A stretch of 64,000 nucleotides of DNA from Torymus aiolomorphi (Eukaryota > Arthropoda > Insecta > Hymenoptera > Torymidae). Below the pieces are notes generated by a model. That model searched no databases and was not told where the DNA came from. It was given only the letters and a program-made list of their open reading frames with translations. Every line of letters begins with the position of its first letter. Position 1 is the stretch's first letter. Both the position numbers and the translations under genes were made by a program. Shown piece after piece: positions 24,574 through 35,110 of the stretch. The stretch is from assembly GCA_036365515.1 (NCBI GenBank), contig CM070873.1, positions 89,888,173 through 89,952,172 of the forward strand, read 5' to 3'.

Positions 24574-26113
24574 CTTTTTTTTATAAATGAATGCGATTTT
24601 CTGTTTTTCACAATCCATGCAAAAAATACGTGGTTAAAAAATTTTTTAAATTTCAGTTCAAAAATTTTTTTATTTATTGCTCAGCAATACGTATTTTTAA
24701 ATTTATATATACAATAATTTAATCAATAATGACGACGCATTTTTTGCGTGGATTGCGAAAGATAGAAAATCGCATTCATTTATAAAAAAACCGCTGCCAA
24801 TTCATTGGCCCATAGCTTCCTCAACCATAATTTGTTGATTCCTTTAATTAATTTTTAAAAACAAAATTTATAATTTTTTAAAAAATTTATTGCATAATTA
24901 TAATTAAATTCATTTATGAAAATTAAAAATTGTTAATTTTTAAATTTATTTATTTATTTATTATTTGTTTATATCAAATTTATATAAATTTTGAGCTGAT
25001 AAATAAAGTTATCATTTGAAATAGAAGTAAAATATCTATATTTTATAATAAAACAAATAGCTATCACGGTTGTTTTGTTATTAATAAAAACGTGTTTTTT
25101 TTATATTATATTTCATAATTCATATTTTTTAAGAAAAAAAAAGTTTATAGCTATCATTGTTATTTTGTTATTAACAAAAACGTGTTTTTTTAAAAAAGTT
25201 CATAACTCACAAATAAATTATAATAATGCAGAATATAATGCATTCATAATGCATAATTCATAATTATAATAGATTATAATAGATTATAATAGATATAATT
25301 TTTAAACATTTTAATTAATTTTGTTACACATCATTGGAGTTATGATTTAAAAAAAAAAAAAACACGTTTTTATTTTTGATGATAACTAAAGAACCGTGAT
25401 AGATAGAAAATTAATTTTTTTTTGAAAATATAGGCATTTTAATTCTCTTTCGAATGCCACCCACCCTATTCAGATACATAGAGCCGTTCTCGAGAAATTA
25501 CGATTTTAAAAAATGTCAAAGAATTTTTAACCTCAAATATCTCTGAAATTTATGGACCAATCATTTTGCCCAAAGAACTCGACCGAGAGCTATAAAAATC
25601 TACCTCTAAAAGGAATTTTGAAGCCATTAAGTCAATTTTACTCTTGTAATCGTTGGACATACAAAACTGATTTTTTTCATTTTTCAATTTTTGGCTCAAA
25701 ATCTAGCCTACAGAATGTATTCAAATTTTAACAGATTATAGCTATTCATATTCTGTATTATCATGATTTTTCTCAAAAAAATTGACCGTTAAGTTTAGGA
25801 GTTATAAGCTTCTAAAAAAAAACACGTTTTTGTTAATATCAAAAAAACCGTGATAGCTAGAAACATTTTTTTTTTTTAGAAAATATAGGTATTTTAATTC
25901 TGGTTCGAACGCTATCCATCAGATTCGAATAACTCGATCCTATCATTAAAAAAAAATCAAAAAACAGTTTTGAGAAAATCGAAAATTTGAAAAAAAACAA
26001 AAACGTATCGCCCCAATAAAAAAAACGGATTTTTGACCCGCCATCATGCAAAAAAAACAAAAAAAATGAGACCTGTCCGGTCAAAATCGACCGAGTAGAA
26101 GCTGAGATTCAGG

Positions 26114-26154
<41 letters not shown>

Positions 26155-26280
26155 CCATACAGACATTTTTCAAAAACCATGTATTTTGATTCCTAACACC
26201 TCGGAACACAATTATAACATGTTTTTACAACAACTCAAAAACTTACTATCACAAAGCTTCCTCTAGGAGGAAGCAAAAAA
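24574..26280. repeat. Central part of the long-TIR element: dispersed repeat and CA tract
   Basis: Contains a GCTGCCAATTCATTGG...GCTTCCTC terminus (24784-24815), the inverted copy (25490-25870) of the repeat at 20560-20990, a CA microsatellite (26115-26153), the phrase ATTTTGATTCCTAACACCTC shared (inverted) with 19480, and the palindrome GCTTCCTCTAGGAGGAAGC (26257). No protein frame is credible. It may be one GAGGAAGC-family element nested between the arms. Confidence 0.6.
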
Positions 26281-26538
26281 GATCGCAGGATTTTTTATAG
26301 TAAATAAAAATTAAATGATGATGTCACACCCTTTTCATATGTCCTTTATTTCTAATGAAAAAAATTATTGTTATTTACTTCTAATATTTTTAAATAAAGT
26401 AACTATATTAAATTTGATAATAATGTTATTCTTACTTAATTATGTATCGATTAATAAAACAAAAAGCAATAGCTCGTACATCGTAGTGTAGCTTATGTAT
26501 CAGTTTCGAAAAGAGTAACTGTAAGTCTTTTATAGGTG

Positions 26539-27146
26539 TGTTAAGTCCGGAATAAATAAGAAAACGAATAATATTTGGTTTTAAAATTTATTCAATTGGA
26601 AAAAGTATAATTACCAATATCGTCGATGAATACAATTCCTTCGACGTATAATTTAAGGAATACATGTATAATTTATTCTTAGATATTTGAAATTCGTATA
26701 TATTTTGAATTCTAGTTATAGACCAATTTGTGAATTGATTTAATTTGAATTTTGCCCTCGTATGTCGTCTGGGGCAGACGGAGCTCTCCAATTCACCTGC
26801 ATTACGGTTGTTACTGTGACTGACGCGCGTGACACACATCGCTTTTTTTATAATACAAAATAATTAGGTTAAAGGTGATCGTAAACAGTAAATCGAGATC
26901 ATTTTATTTGGTAATGTAATCGTCCCGAGTCGTATACAATTCGGCAGTAGCACTGAGATATGCTGATTCTAAAGAAAATATAATACGTTGTCTTTTGCAA
27001 GTTTGATGACTTGCAACGCACGATGCATCGTATTTGAAAATGCAACGTCTTAGAATTTCGCAGACACATCGTTTTATGTGTCAGAAAATTACTGATGAAA
27101 GTGTTGGGATAAAATTTAAATTTAAGGATACATCACAGATGTAACA
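26539..27146. mobile_element. Solo LTR (608 bp, 4-bp target duplication GGTG)
   Basis: Begins TGTTAAG, ends TGTAACA, and is flanked by GGTG on both sides (26535-26538, 27147-27150). The 4-bp duplication with TG...CA ends fits a Ty3/gypsy LTR left by recombination between two LTRs. It is inserted inside the A-box-like part of the tRNA-like sequence of the right arm. When it is removed, the arm matches the left arm continuously. Confidence 0.8.
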
Positions 27147-27210
27147 GGTGAGTGGTTAGAGCGTCCGACTGCCGTGCTAAGGGTCCCGAGTTCGATTCTC
27201 AGTGTCTGTA
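27147..27210 (+). ncRNA. tRNA-like sequence in right arm of the long-TIR element
   Basis: GTGAGTGGTTAGAGCG and GAGTTCGATTCTC repeat the A- and B-box-like motifs of the left arm in opposite orientation, so the element carries two divergent tRNA-like cassettes. The 5' end of this copy is cut by the solo LTR. Confidence 0.5.
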
Positions 27211-27367
27211 AAAATTTTTTCATTTCTAAATTTAATTTTTTTCTTGTATCTATGTGATACTTAAATTACAAAATCTGTATTGGTTAAATATAAATAACAT
27301 TTAAATAATAATAATATCCATATATAAAGAAAAAGAAAAAATGCGCAAAGCGCTCAATTATAAAAAC

Positions 27368-27687
27368 TGTTGGAGGTCGTGGTGAGGTTAATTAGAACTC
27401 TTTTATTAATACTTAAAGAAAGACTAGTTTATTGAAGGTATAACAATTATAATCGGCGCTTGCCTGCGCCATGCGCGAGATGTTATACATGCTGGGCGTC
27501 CGAGACTAGAGAGAGAGTATAGCGCGTCGCTCGCTGCTGCTCGAGCTACCTTCTTAATCACAGACACACTAGGGAGGGGAGACTTATATGTGTGCATACG
27601 TGTGTCGCGCGCGCTGTCTGTATTGTAATGGAACTTGAACCCGCTGAGGTTCCTTTCGCACAATGTATATGTATCATATTCCCAACA
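27368..27687 (-). repeat. Copia 3' LTR
   Basis: 320 bp, TGTTGG...CCAACA, with AGAGAGAGAGTATAG and CGCGCGCGC stretches. Together with 39571-39888 it dates the insertion: roughly 2 percent divergence by eye. Confidence 0.92.
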
Positions 27688-27702
27688 CGCGCCTCCTACA
27701 TA

Positions 27703-29624
27703 TGGGAGCGTCCAGCAGAAACGGGCCACCGAGCGCGCGCGATGCCTTTTTTCGCGTAAAAGGCGCTCTGTTTAACTCGTTCATAATCGTATGCTGCATC
27801 TTTGAAAAAAAAACCAAGCATCTATATCGATAGATTTTTTTCTGCTCTTTCCAATTGCGCCATTGTTTTTATTGCGAAACGCGTTCTTCCGGACGAAAAC
27901 TCGAGCTGAATATTGAAAGCCATTTTTCTCAAAGTATATCATGTTTTTTTTTCAAAATAAACTACACCATTGGAAAGTACAACTCTTAAGCTTCAAAACC
28001 CTATCTTGGAGAAGTTGGAGAAATAAAGGGTTTAAAAGTAACAACATGAAAAAGACAGCGCCGAGGGTCCGCGCGAGCCCCTCGCGCCCGTGCGTACGGC
28101 ACGTTTAAGTGCACGCTCTATTCAATTCGCTAATAATCGTGTACCAAGTCTCTGAAAAAAGAACTAAGGACATATATCGATAGATTTTTTCCTGCTCTTT
28201 CCAATAGTGCTATTATTTTTATTCCGAAATACACGAGAAAGTTTACGGAAAGTATCCGACAATTATATATTGATGCCCCCAAGATTTATACAAATGGGCA
28301 ACTGAGTATTTCAAAAATATTGAGTGCTTTTTTTCATCAAAAGACGATTACTTAAAAGCTATAGAAAAGTTACAAAACAGGCTAGACTCAGCTAAGACAA
28401 TACCTAGAACTCAATTGTTTCATGGTATTAAATTATTAAATGATGCCAAAAAGTTAGAACTTAAAAGATTTCCAGCGTCAGAAGATTCTCAATTATATCC
28501 ACCGATCAAAAAAGAAAAAGTACTTAAAACTCAAACAAAGAAAGAAGCGGATGTCGCAAAAAAGACAATTCTTATAAAATCAAAAAAATGTAAAAAAATT
28601 AGAATTTAAAGGAAAAGGTAATATTGTTATGCCAGATTAAACAATCTATAAGGTTATTTTAAATTTCTGTTTCACTGCTTTCAGTGCGTTCATGGATATT
28701 TTTATGTTTAATATATTATGTTTTTCAAATTTTGTAATATAAATGAACAAAGTTCATTGTAATATTATACTAACTGTTACAACTAGATCCACAAAATTAT
28801 GTCCACGCATTGGCATTGTAAGTTACAAAATATTTTATATTTACAAAAAAGAAAGGGCGAAATAGCACATCGCGTGTATTAATCCGCCCTTGAGCATAGC
28901 GTAAAAAGTTCGGGCAGCCGCTGTCTTTTTGATCTTACTATTTTTGAACTTTTCATGTTTCAACTTAAAAATATAATATTTTATAGTTTAAGACTTGTAC
29001 TTTTGAAGAATATAATTCATTTTGAAGAAAAGACTGATATTTTATTGAAAAAATAGAGTTTAAACATTCAAATGGAATTTTCAACTAGAAGGAAGAATTT
29101 CGGAATAAAAATAATAGCACCATTGGAAAGAGCAGGAAAAAATCTATCGATATATGTCCTTAGTTCTTTTTTCAGAGACTTGGTACACGATTATTAGCGA
29201 ATTGAATAGAGCGTGCACTTAAACGTGCCGTACGCACGGGCGCGAGGGGCTCGCGCGGACCCTCGGCGCTGTCTTTTTCATGTTGTTACTTTTAAACCCT
29301 TTATTTCTCCAACTTCTCCAAGATAGGGTTTTGAAGCTTAAGAGTTGTACTTTCCAATGGTGTAGTTTATTTTGAAAAAAAAACATGATATACTTTGAGA
29401 AAAATGGCTTTCAATATTCAGCTCGAGTTTTCGTCCGGAAGAACGCGTTTCGCAATAAAAACAATGGCGCAATTGGAAAGAGCAGAAAAAAATCTATCGA
29501 TATAGATGCTTGGTTTTTTTTTCAAAGACGCAGCATACGATTATGAGCGAGTTAAACAGAGCGCCTTTTACGCGAAAAAAGGCACCGCGCGCGCTCGGTG
29601 GCCCGTTTCTGCTGTACGCTCCCA
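27703..29624. mobile_element. 1.9-kb foldback element with ~527-bp inverted arms
   Basis: TGGGAGCGTCCAGCAGAAAC at the left mirrors GTTTCTGCTGTACGCTCCCA at the right, with TA on both sides. Arms 27703-28230 and 29098-29624 are nearly identical. The right side shows a diverged internal tandem unit (28905-29270 and 29270-29624). It sits between the Copia RNase H end and the 3' LTR. The 867-bp loop is unrelated to the arms on its left half and holds an open frame. Confidence 0.85.
28274..28609 (+). CDS. Unidentified 111-codon open frame inside the foldback loop
   Basis: An uninterrupted frame from just after a stop at 28271 to the stop at 28609. It encodes WATEYFKNIECFFSSKDDYL, a helical KAIEKLQNRLDSAKT stretch, then a Lys-rich tail (KKEADVAKKTILIKSKKCKK). 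It has no ATG near its start (first in-frame possibilities are non-ATG), which suggests an internal exon or fragment. I do not recognise it. It looks more like protein-coding sequence than the surrounding DNA and could be a captured host fragment or a transposase remnant. Confidence 0.35.
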   Translation, partial: CPQDLYKWATEYFKNIECFFSSKDDYLKAIEKLQNRLDSAKTIPRTQLFHGIKLLNDAKKLELKRFPASEDSQLYPPIKKEKVLKTQTKKEADVAKKTILIKSKKCKKIRI

Positions 29625-29679
29625 TATATATTGTGCGCTTACATTAATATCTTATATTAGTTTTAGCGCGTTTCTATTT

Positions 29680-29844
29680 TTAATAAATTTTGTCCTTACA
29701 TAGACTCTTAGTGAATATGCCTGCTATGTTTTTTTCAGTTTTTAACTTTACGATATCGATAATACCCTTCTCGTAATTCTCATTTACATAATGACATTGT
29801 ACTTCAATGTGCTTAGAATTTTTTGTTAAGTTATCGAATTTACC
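29680..29844 (-). pseudogene. Copia RNase H C-terminus (distal to the non-LTR insertion)
   Basis: The minus frame contains HIEVQCHYVNENYEKGIIDI and the AGIFTKSL end typical of Copia RNase H. It continues the frame that breaks off at 35111 on the other side of the non-LTR element. The 10-bp duplication CGAATTTACC marks the join. Confidence 0.85.
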
Positions 29845-30200
29845 CTCCCCTAGGGGCTGTAGGACCTTGTCGCGTGCCATGCGGGTGACCTACCTTGGTG
29901 GGGAACTCGGGTGGACCGGTGGGGAGGCTTAATCAGTGCAGGAGGGCAAGGGTGAGGCGGAGCTGTATGTATGTGGCGCCCTATAAACGGGTAGTCCGGG
30001 TGTGAGAGGCTCCCTATAAACGGGAGGCCTGGCGTGAATGTGGTGGCAACTCCTAACAGGGTTCTTGTCCAGGCGAATGTAGGGTAGATAAGTCCCGGCT
30101 ATCGCCTCGCCCAGGCCGGATCGCGCTGATGACCAACAAGCAGCTCCCCATCCAAGGTGGTGGACTGGATGGGTAACACACCCCCTGATCTGAAGGTGTT

Positions 30201-31397
30201 ATGCGATCCGTGCCGATGAAGAGTCGTGGCCCTCGGGGTAATTGGAGGTTCTCTAACGGAGCCTTAGAGGCACCTGGCGCAACCTCTAAGTATTTTAGTC
30301 GCCTTACCGTCGCATGCGGGGCTCTGCGGCGGTGGACCGTTATTTACCTAGCTGCTCGTGGGATCAACATGGCAGAAGTAAATATAAACAAGATAAATGA
30401 GGAAGACGGCAAGAGCCTAGTACCTGCCGGGGGGGTCACCGAAGGGAACGAGGTTTCCTCTCCCATGGAGGTGGTGGCGGCGAAGACGTCCGGCGCGCAC
30501 AATAGGCGTGTGCGCTGGCTGAAGTATATCGAGGATAAGAAGAAGGCGGAGGCGGAGGGGAATCCACTCCCGCCTCCCCCTCCTCCGAGGAGAGCTGGGG
30601 CCAAGCACAAGGTGAAGACCTTGGTAGGGGCTAGTACCCACCAGGCTGGACCAAGTAGCTTAGGCCCGGGCGAAAAGGAAAGGCTAGCACCAGAGGAGAG
30701 GAAGAGAAAGGAAAAAAGTGTTTCTGACCCCTCTATCAAACCTGCTAGCAAGAGAAACAGGCAGGGGCCTAGACCCGCTGGAAGCGAGGGACCGTCATAC
30801 TCCACCATCTCCGCTAACCTACCCAGGGTCCTAGTGACTTTCGGGGAAAGAATTAGCGAGAGGATGGAAATGACGGCTTTCGACCACCTTAATGGAGCGG
30901 TGATGGATAAGATCGTGGACATACCGGAAGATGGCTTTGTTCCGCGGTTCAGGGACACTTTTGTAAGGGACGGGATAGCGACCTTCATTTGTAATGATGG
31001 GGAGTCGGAGGCGTGGCTGAGAGAGGCAGTGCCGACCATCGAACTCAGTGATGGAACTCTGGCGAGGATTGTCCTCCCGGAGGAACTCATCAAGAGGGTG
31101 AACGTTTCGGCACTGGTACCGCCGCCAAGAAGAGAAGCCTCCCAGTTGGTCAAGCGCCTGGGGCATCAGAACCCGGAGTTGGATACGACAAAGTGGAAGA
31201 TTCTCCAGTGCTTGGAGCGGGGGCCGGCCTGCCTCCTTCGTCTGGGGGTGGATGTGGCCACTTTGGGAGTGCTGGAGGCCAGGGGCGGGAAGGCCTTCCT
31301 GGGGACAAGCGAGATCACCTTCAAGTGGTCTTCGAAGAACCCGGGAAGCGAGGACGCGAAGGGGGAGCAGGATGAGGTAGTAGCGGATCAGCAGTAA
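30201..31397 (+). CDS. Non-LTR retrotransposon ORF1 protein
   Basis: 398 codons from the first ATG. The likelier start is the in-frame ATG at 30369 (MAEVNINKINEEDGKS), which gives about 342 residues. The N-terminal half is disordered with PPPPPPP and Lys/Arg-rich runs. The C-terminal half (LPRVLVTFGERISERMEM..., GTLARIVLPEELIKRVNVSA) looks folded, RRM-like. No CCHC knuckle is seen, unlike many ORF1 proteins. Presumed role: RNA-binding chaperone of the retrotransposon RNP. The stop is separated from the ORF2 ATG by only one base (TAA A ATG at 31395-31401). This is the only intact ORF of the element. Confidence 0.75.
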   Translation: MRSVPMKSRGPRGNWRFSNGALEAPGATSKYFSRLTVACGALRRWTVIYLAARGINMAEVNINKINEEDGKSLVPAGGVTEGNEVSSPMEVVAAKTSGAHNRRVRWLKYIEDKKKAEAEGNPLPPPPPPRRAGAKHKVKTLVGASTHQAGPSSLGPGEKERLAPEERKRKEKSVSDPSIKPASKRNRQGPRPAGSEGPSYSTISANLPRVLVTFGERISERMEMTAFDHLNGAVMDKIVDIPEDGFVPRFRDTFVRDGIATFICNDGESEAWLREAVPTIELSDGTLARIVLPEELIKRVNVSALVPPPRREASQLVKRLGHQNPELDTTKWKILQCLERGPACLLRLGVDVATLGVLEARGGKAFLGTSEITFKWSSKNPGSEDAKGEQDEVVADQQ

Positions 31398-31398
31398 A

Positions 31399-34300
31399 AT
31401 GGCTGATACGCATGTAGACATCCTGCAAATTAACTTGCTTCACAGTAAAAGCGCCTCGGTGGTTTTAACCAGGTGCATGACTGTCAGGCACACATGCCCA
31501 GCAATTGCGCTGGTGCAAGAACCCTGGCTGGTCAGGAACGCGATTAAGGGACTGTCGGCCACGGGATGCATCTACGCGAGCGGGGCGCATGTGGGGCAAA
31601 GGGCGTGTGTGGTCGTGAGAGGGCTAGAGGCGACGCTTATGCAGGAATTTTCGACAAGAGATTTAGCTGTTGTCGGGATTCGAGGGAAAGACGGGGTCAA
31701 TAGGGGCAAAGAGTTCATAGTAGCCTCTGCCTACTGTGCGTATGAGTATAAATCTCCCCCGGAGGTGGTTAAAAGGTTAACCAGGTACTGCAGGAAGAAA
31801 GGTCTCGGGCTCGTTGTTGGATGTGATACCAACGCTCACAATGAGGCGTGGGGTAGCACGGACACGAATGAGCGTGGGGTAGCACGGACACGGAAAACCT
31901 CGTGGGCTTAAACACAGGTGCCGAGCCGACCTTTGTTACGTCTAACAGAAGAGAGGTCTTGATATCACCTTCTGTAACGGACTGATGAAGGGATGGGTTC
32001 ACGACTGGAGAGTCTCTGACGAGCCCTCCATGTCAGACCATAGGATTATCAGAGCCACTTTGAGGGGCATTGTCCCCAACGTGGTGTGGTATAGGGATCC
32101 CAAGAAAACTAACTGGGATGGCTTTCGGGCCTCAATTCGGCGACGAATTGACGGATTTAAGGGGAAATACGGGACACCAAACGACCTGGAACGCACCGAA
32201 GCCTTTATCAGGACGGTGATTACAACGGCGTTCGAGGAAAATTGTCTTATCACTCAAAAAACCACTGCACGCGGAAAGCTCAAGTGGAGTAATGAGTTGG
32301 AAGCAAGGCGGAAGGAAACAGGTAGGCTCTTTAATAGAGCGAGAAAAAAGAATACGAAAGAGACTTGGGATGCCTACAAGGCTAGTCAAAGACTCTACAA
32401 GAACCTCATTAAAGAGGTAAAACGTGATTCGTCGAGGGAATGGTGCTCAGAGTGCAGCACCATCAGCGATACAGCTAGACTCTTCTAAGTTCTAGCAGGG
32501 GCTCAAAATGGGGAACTAAGACTAATTAGGAAGGCAGACGGGAGTTTTACTAAGACCCCGGAAGAGACTCTACAGAGGCTGCTGGAGACCAATTTCCCCG
32601 ACTTCAGTCGGTCGGGTGGGGCTGACGATACCCCCCGAAAGACTGGGAGAAGGGCTGATTGGAGCCCAGCAGGGCAGGAGGTCACGGCGCAAAGGGTCAA
32701 AGAGGCTATCATGTCCTTTGAGCTCTACAAAGCACCGGGCATGGATAACATCACTCCAGTGCTTGTGCAACAGGGCCTGCAGGAGATTACAGGGCTGCTG
32801 ACGGAGGTAATGAGGGGCTGCATAGCCCTTGGATATACACCCAGGCAGTGGCTTAAAACAAAGGTCATCTTCATCCCCAAACCGGGGAAGAAGAGTTACA
32901 CGGAAGTGAAAGATTACCGGCCCATTAGCCTCACGTCATTCCTTCTGAAGGCGCTGGAAAGGCTGGTAGACGGATATCTTAAGGAAGGACCTCTGAAGAT
33001 CTGGCCGCTTCATGAGGAACAACACACGTATCGCACGGGCAGGTCAGTGGAAACAGCGCTCCTTTCGGTGGTCAACTTCGTTGAAGACTAGCTTGAGCTG
33101 AAAGGAGTATGCATAGGAGCCTTTCTGGACGTCGAAGGAGCGTTCAATCAGACCTTTAGAGAGGCGATCCGGAAGGGAGCGGAAGAACATGGGATCGCTA
33201 AGAGCATCATTGACTGGATCATGAGCTCCTTGGAGGGAACAGAACTGACGACCTCCTGGATGGGATACTCAATTGGTGGGCGCGTATCCGAAGGCTGTCC
33301 CTAGGGTGGGTTGTTGTCCCCCCTGCTGTGGAGCCTGGTGGTAGACAGCCTACTACGAGTACTAAACGGGATGGGAGTCAAGGCGGTAGGATATGCGGAC
33401 GATATAGCTATCCTAGCGAGGGGGGCTTATGAAGAAGTCCTTAGGGACGTAGTACAAGGAGCCCTCAAGGCAACGGAGGAGTGGTGCAGTAGCAAAGCAT
33501 TGCAAATCCAAGGGGATAAATCGGTAGCCCTTATCTTCACAAAGCGCTATAAAACTAGGAAGCTGAGGAAGATGAAGGCGGGGAAGCTAGAGATACCGTT
33601 CGCGGAGGAAACCAAATATCTGGGAGTTATCCTTGATAGTAAGTTACTCTGGCGTAGGCACCTTGAGGAGAAATGTAGAAAAGCCATTTCTACTTTCTGG
33701 CAATGCAGAGGAGCGTTGGGTGCAAGGTGGGGAGTGGGTCCACGGCAAATGTACTGGATCTACTCCGCCATCATTGTGCCGAGGATAACATTTGCCTCTA
33801 TAGTTTGGTGGAGCAGAACACTGCTGAGTACGGCTTGTGGGAAGCTGGACCGGGTACAGGTGCTTTTCCTAAGGGGCATAACTGCCACTAGGAGGAGTAC
33901 GCCCTGTGCCGCCATGAGGACCATGCTGAACCTGCCGTCTCTGGCACTGCACATCAAATCTGTGGCAATGAATACGGCATACCGGCTAAGATGCGTCGGT
34001 ATGTGGAAAACGGACAACAGGAGGCATAAATAGCTGTTCGGGGTAACATTGAGGGAACTCTGGGAAGAACCCCAGGATAGAATACCACCTCGACCGCTAA
34101 GAAATGCGAGATACAAAATCCGCTTTCCGGAGAGGGAGAGGTGGGAGGAATGTAGACTCAAACACGGCGAAATCTGGTACACGGACGGGTCTAAGGCAAA
34201 AGAGGGAGTGGGAGCTGGTTTCTGTGGTCCCAGGCGGCAGAACAGCTTCTGCTTCAGGATGGCAAGCTACAACACGGTTTTCCAGGCCGAGGTACTCGCG

Positions 34301-34999
34301 ATTAAGCTATGCGCGGAGGAACTAACAAGGGCCGGCAAGACGGGCAAGACCATCTGGATCTGCTCGGACAGCCAGGCGGCATTGAGAGCTATCGAGAAGA
34401 CCGTTAATTGCTCTAAGTTGATAATGGAAACGAAGGCCTCGTTGAATGCACTGGGTATGGTCAACCTTCTCAATTTAACCTGGATCCCGGGTCACTCCGG
34501 CTGGAAAGGAAACGAGAGGGCGGATACTCTTGCTAAACAAGGGAGCCGCACCCACGGCCCCATTAAATAGCAAGCTGGCATGCCGGCGCAAGAAGGCCGT
34601 AACATGATAGCTGTGCACATCAAGAGCCTATGAAAGGCGGAGTGGCTCGCGACCGCGGGTTGCAGCAAAGCCAAGGACTTGTGGGGAGTAACGGGCGACC
34701 GATGGGGGGAGGAACTGCTCTCCCTCGGTAGGTGGCAACTCAGAAGGACAGTGGAACTGATAACGGGGCACTGTGACCTGAGGGGGTTCCAATATAAAAT
34801 AGGCAAGGCAAGCTCCCCATACTGCTCTAGGTGCGGGGATGATTGTGAGGAAACGCCAATTCATGTGATCTGTGAGTGCCCTGCAATGGCGGACTCCAGA
34901 AAGAAGTGGTTTGGCAGGGCGGTAGCCATACCAGAGGAGATCAGGGAGCACAGCATTAGGAGAGTCCTTAAATACTGCTCTGCAGTTGGCCTCCCCTAA
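31399..34999 (+). pseudogene. Non-LTR ORF2: APE endonuclease, RT, RNase H (mutated)
   Basis: The endonuclease begins at MADTHVDILQINLLHSKSAS with ALVQEPW and GCDTNAHN motifs and SDHR near 32035. The RT carries APGMDNITP, KDYRPISLTS, the catalytic GYADDIAIL near 33390 and KYLGVILD. RNase H shows YTDGSK (34181), DSQAALRAIE and WIPGHSGWKGNERADTLAKQ. A Cys-rich tail (YCSRCGDDCEETPIHVICEC) closes it. Breaks: a 23-bp tandem duplication at about 31850-31900 shifts the frame, and stops occur near 32486, 33089, 33301, 34031 and 34568. The RNase H places it outside jockey/CR1-like clades. I/LOA/R1-type is my best reading. Confidence 0.85.
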
Positions 35000-35110
35000 T
35001 GTGGTTCCCCAGGTAGGTGGGGAATAGCGTACAAAGGCTAGCAAGCTAAGGGCGCTACACCGTAATGGTCCCCGCGAGTTCTCAATCTAATCTAATCTAC
35101 CGAATTTACC

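Larger units (their letters stand above)
29845..35100 (+). mobile_element. Non-LTR retrotransposon (I/LOA/R1-like, with RNase H), 5.26 kb
   Basis: Flanked by a 10-bp duplication CGAATTTACC (29835-29844, 35101-35110). It has two ORFs and ends in an AATCTAATCTAATCTA tail rather than poly-A. It is GC-rich compared with the AT-rich Copia around it. Several stops and a 23-bp tandem duplication inactivate ORF2. It was inserted in the Copia RNase H region in opposite orientation. The 5' end (29845-30200) is an untranslated leader with a repeated TATAAACGGG phrase. Confidence 0.92.

Noticed and set aside
24241..27210. Functional tRNA genes in the TIR arms
   Set aside because: A- and B-box motifs are good but the anticodon stem does not pair, and one copy is cut by an LTR.
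30344..31421. Long minus-strand frames opposite non-LTR ORF1
   Set aside because: Antisense shadows of a GC-rich coding ORF.
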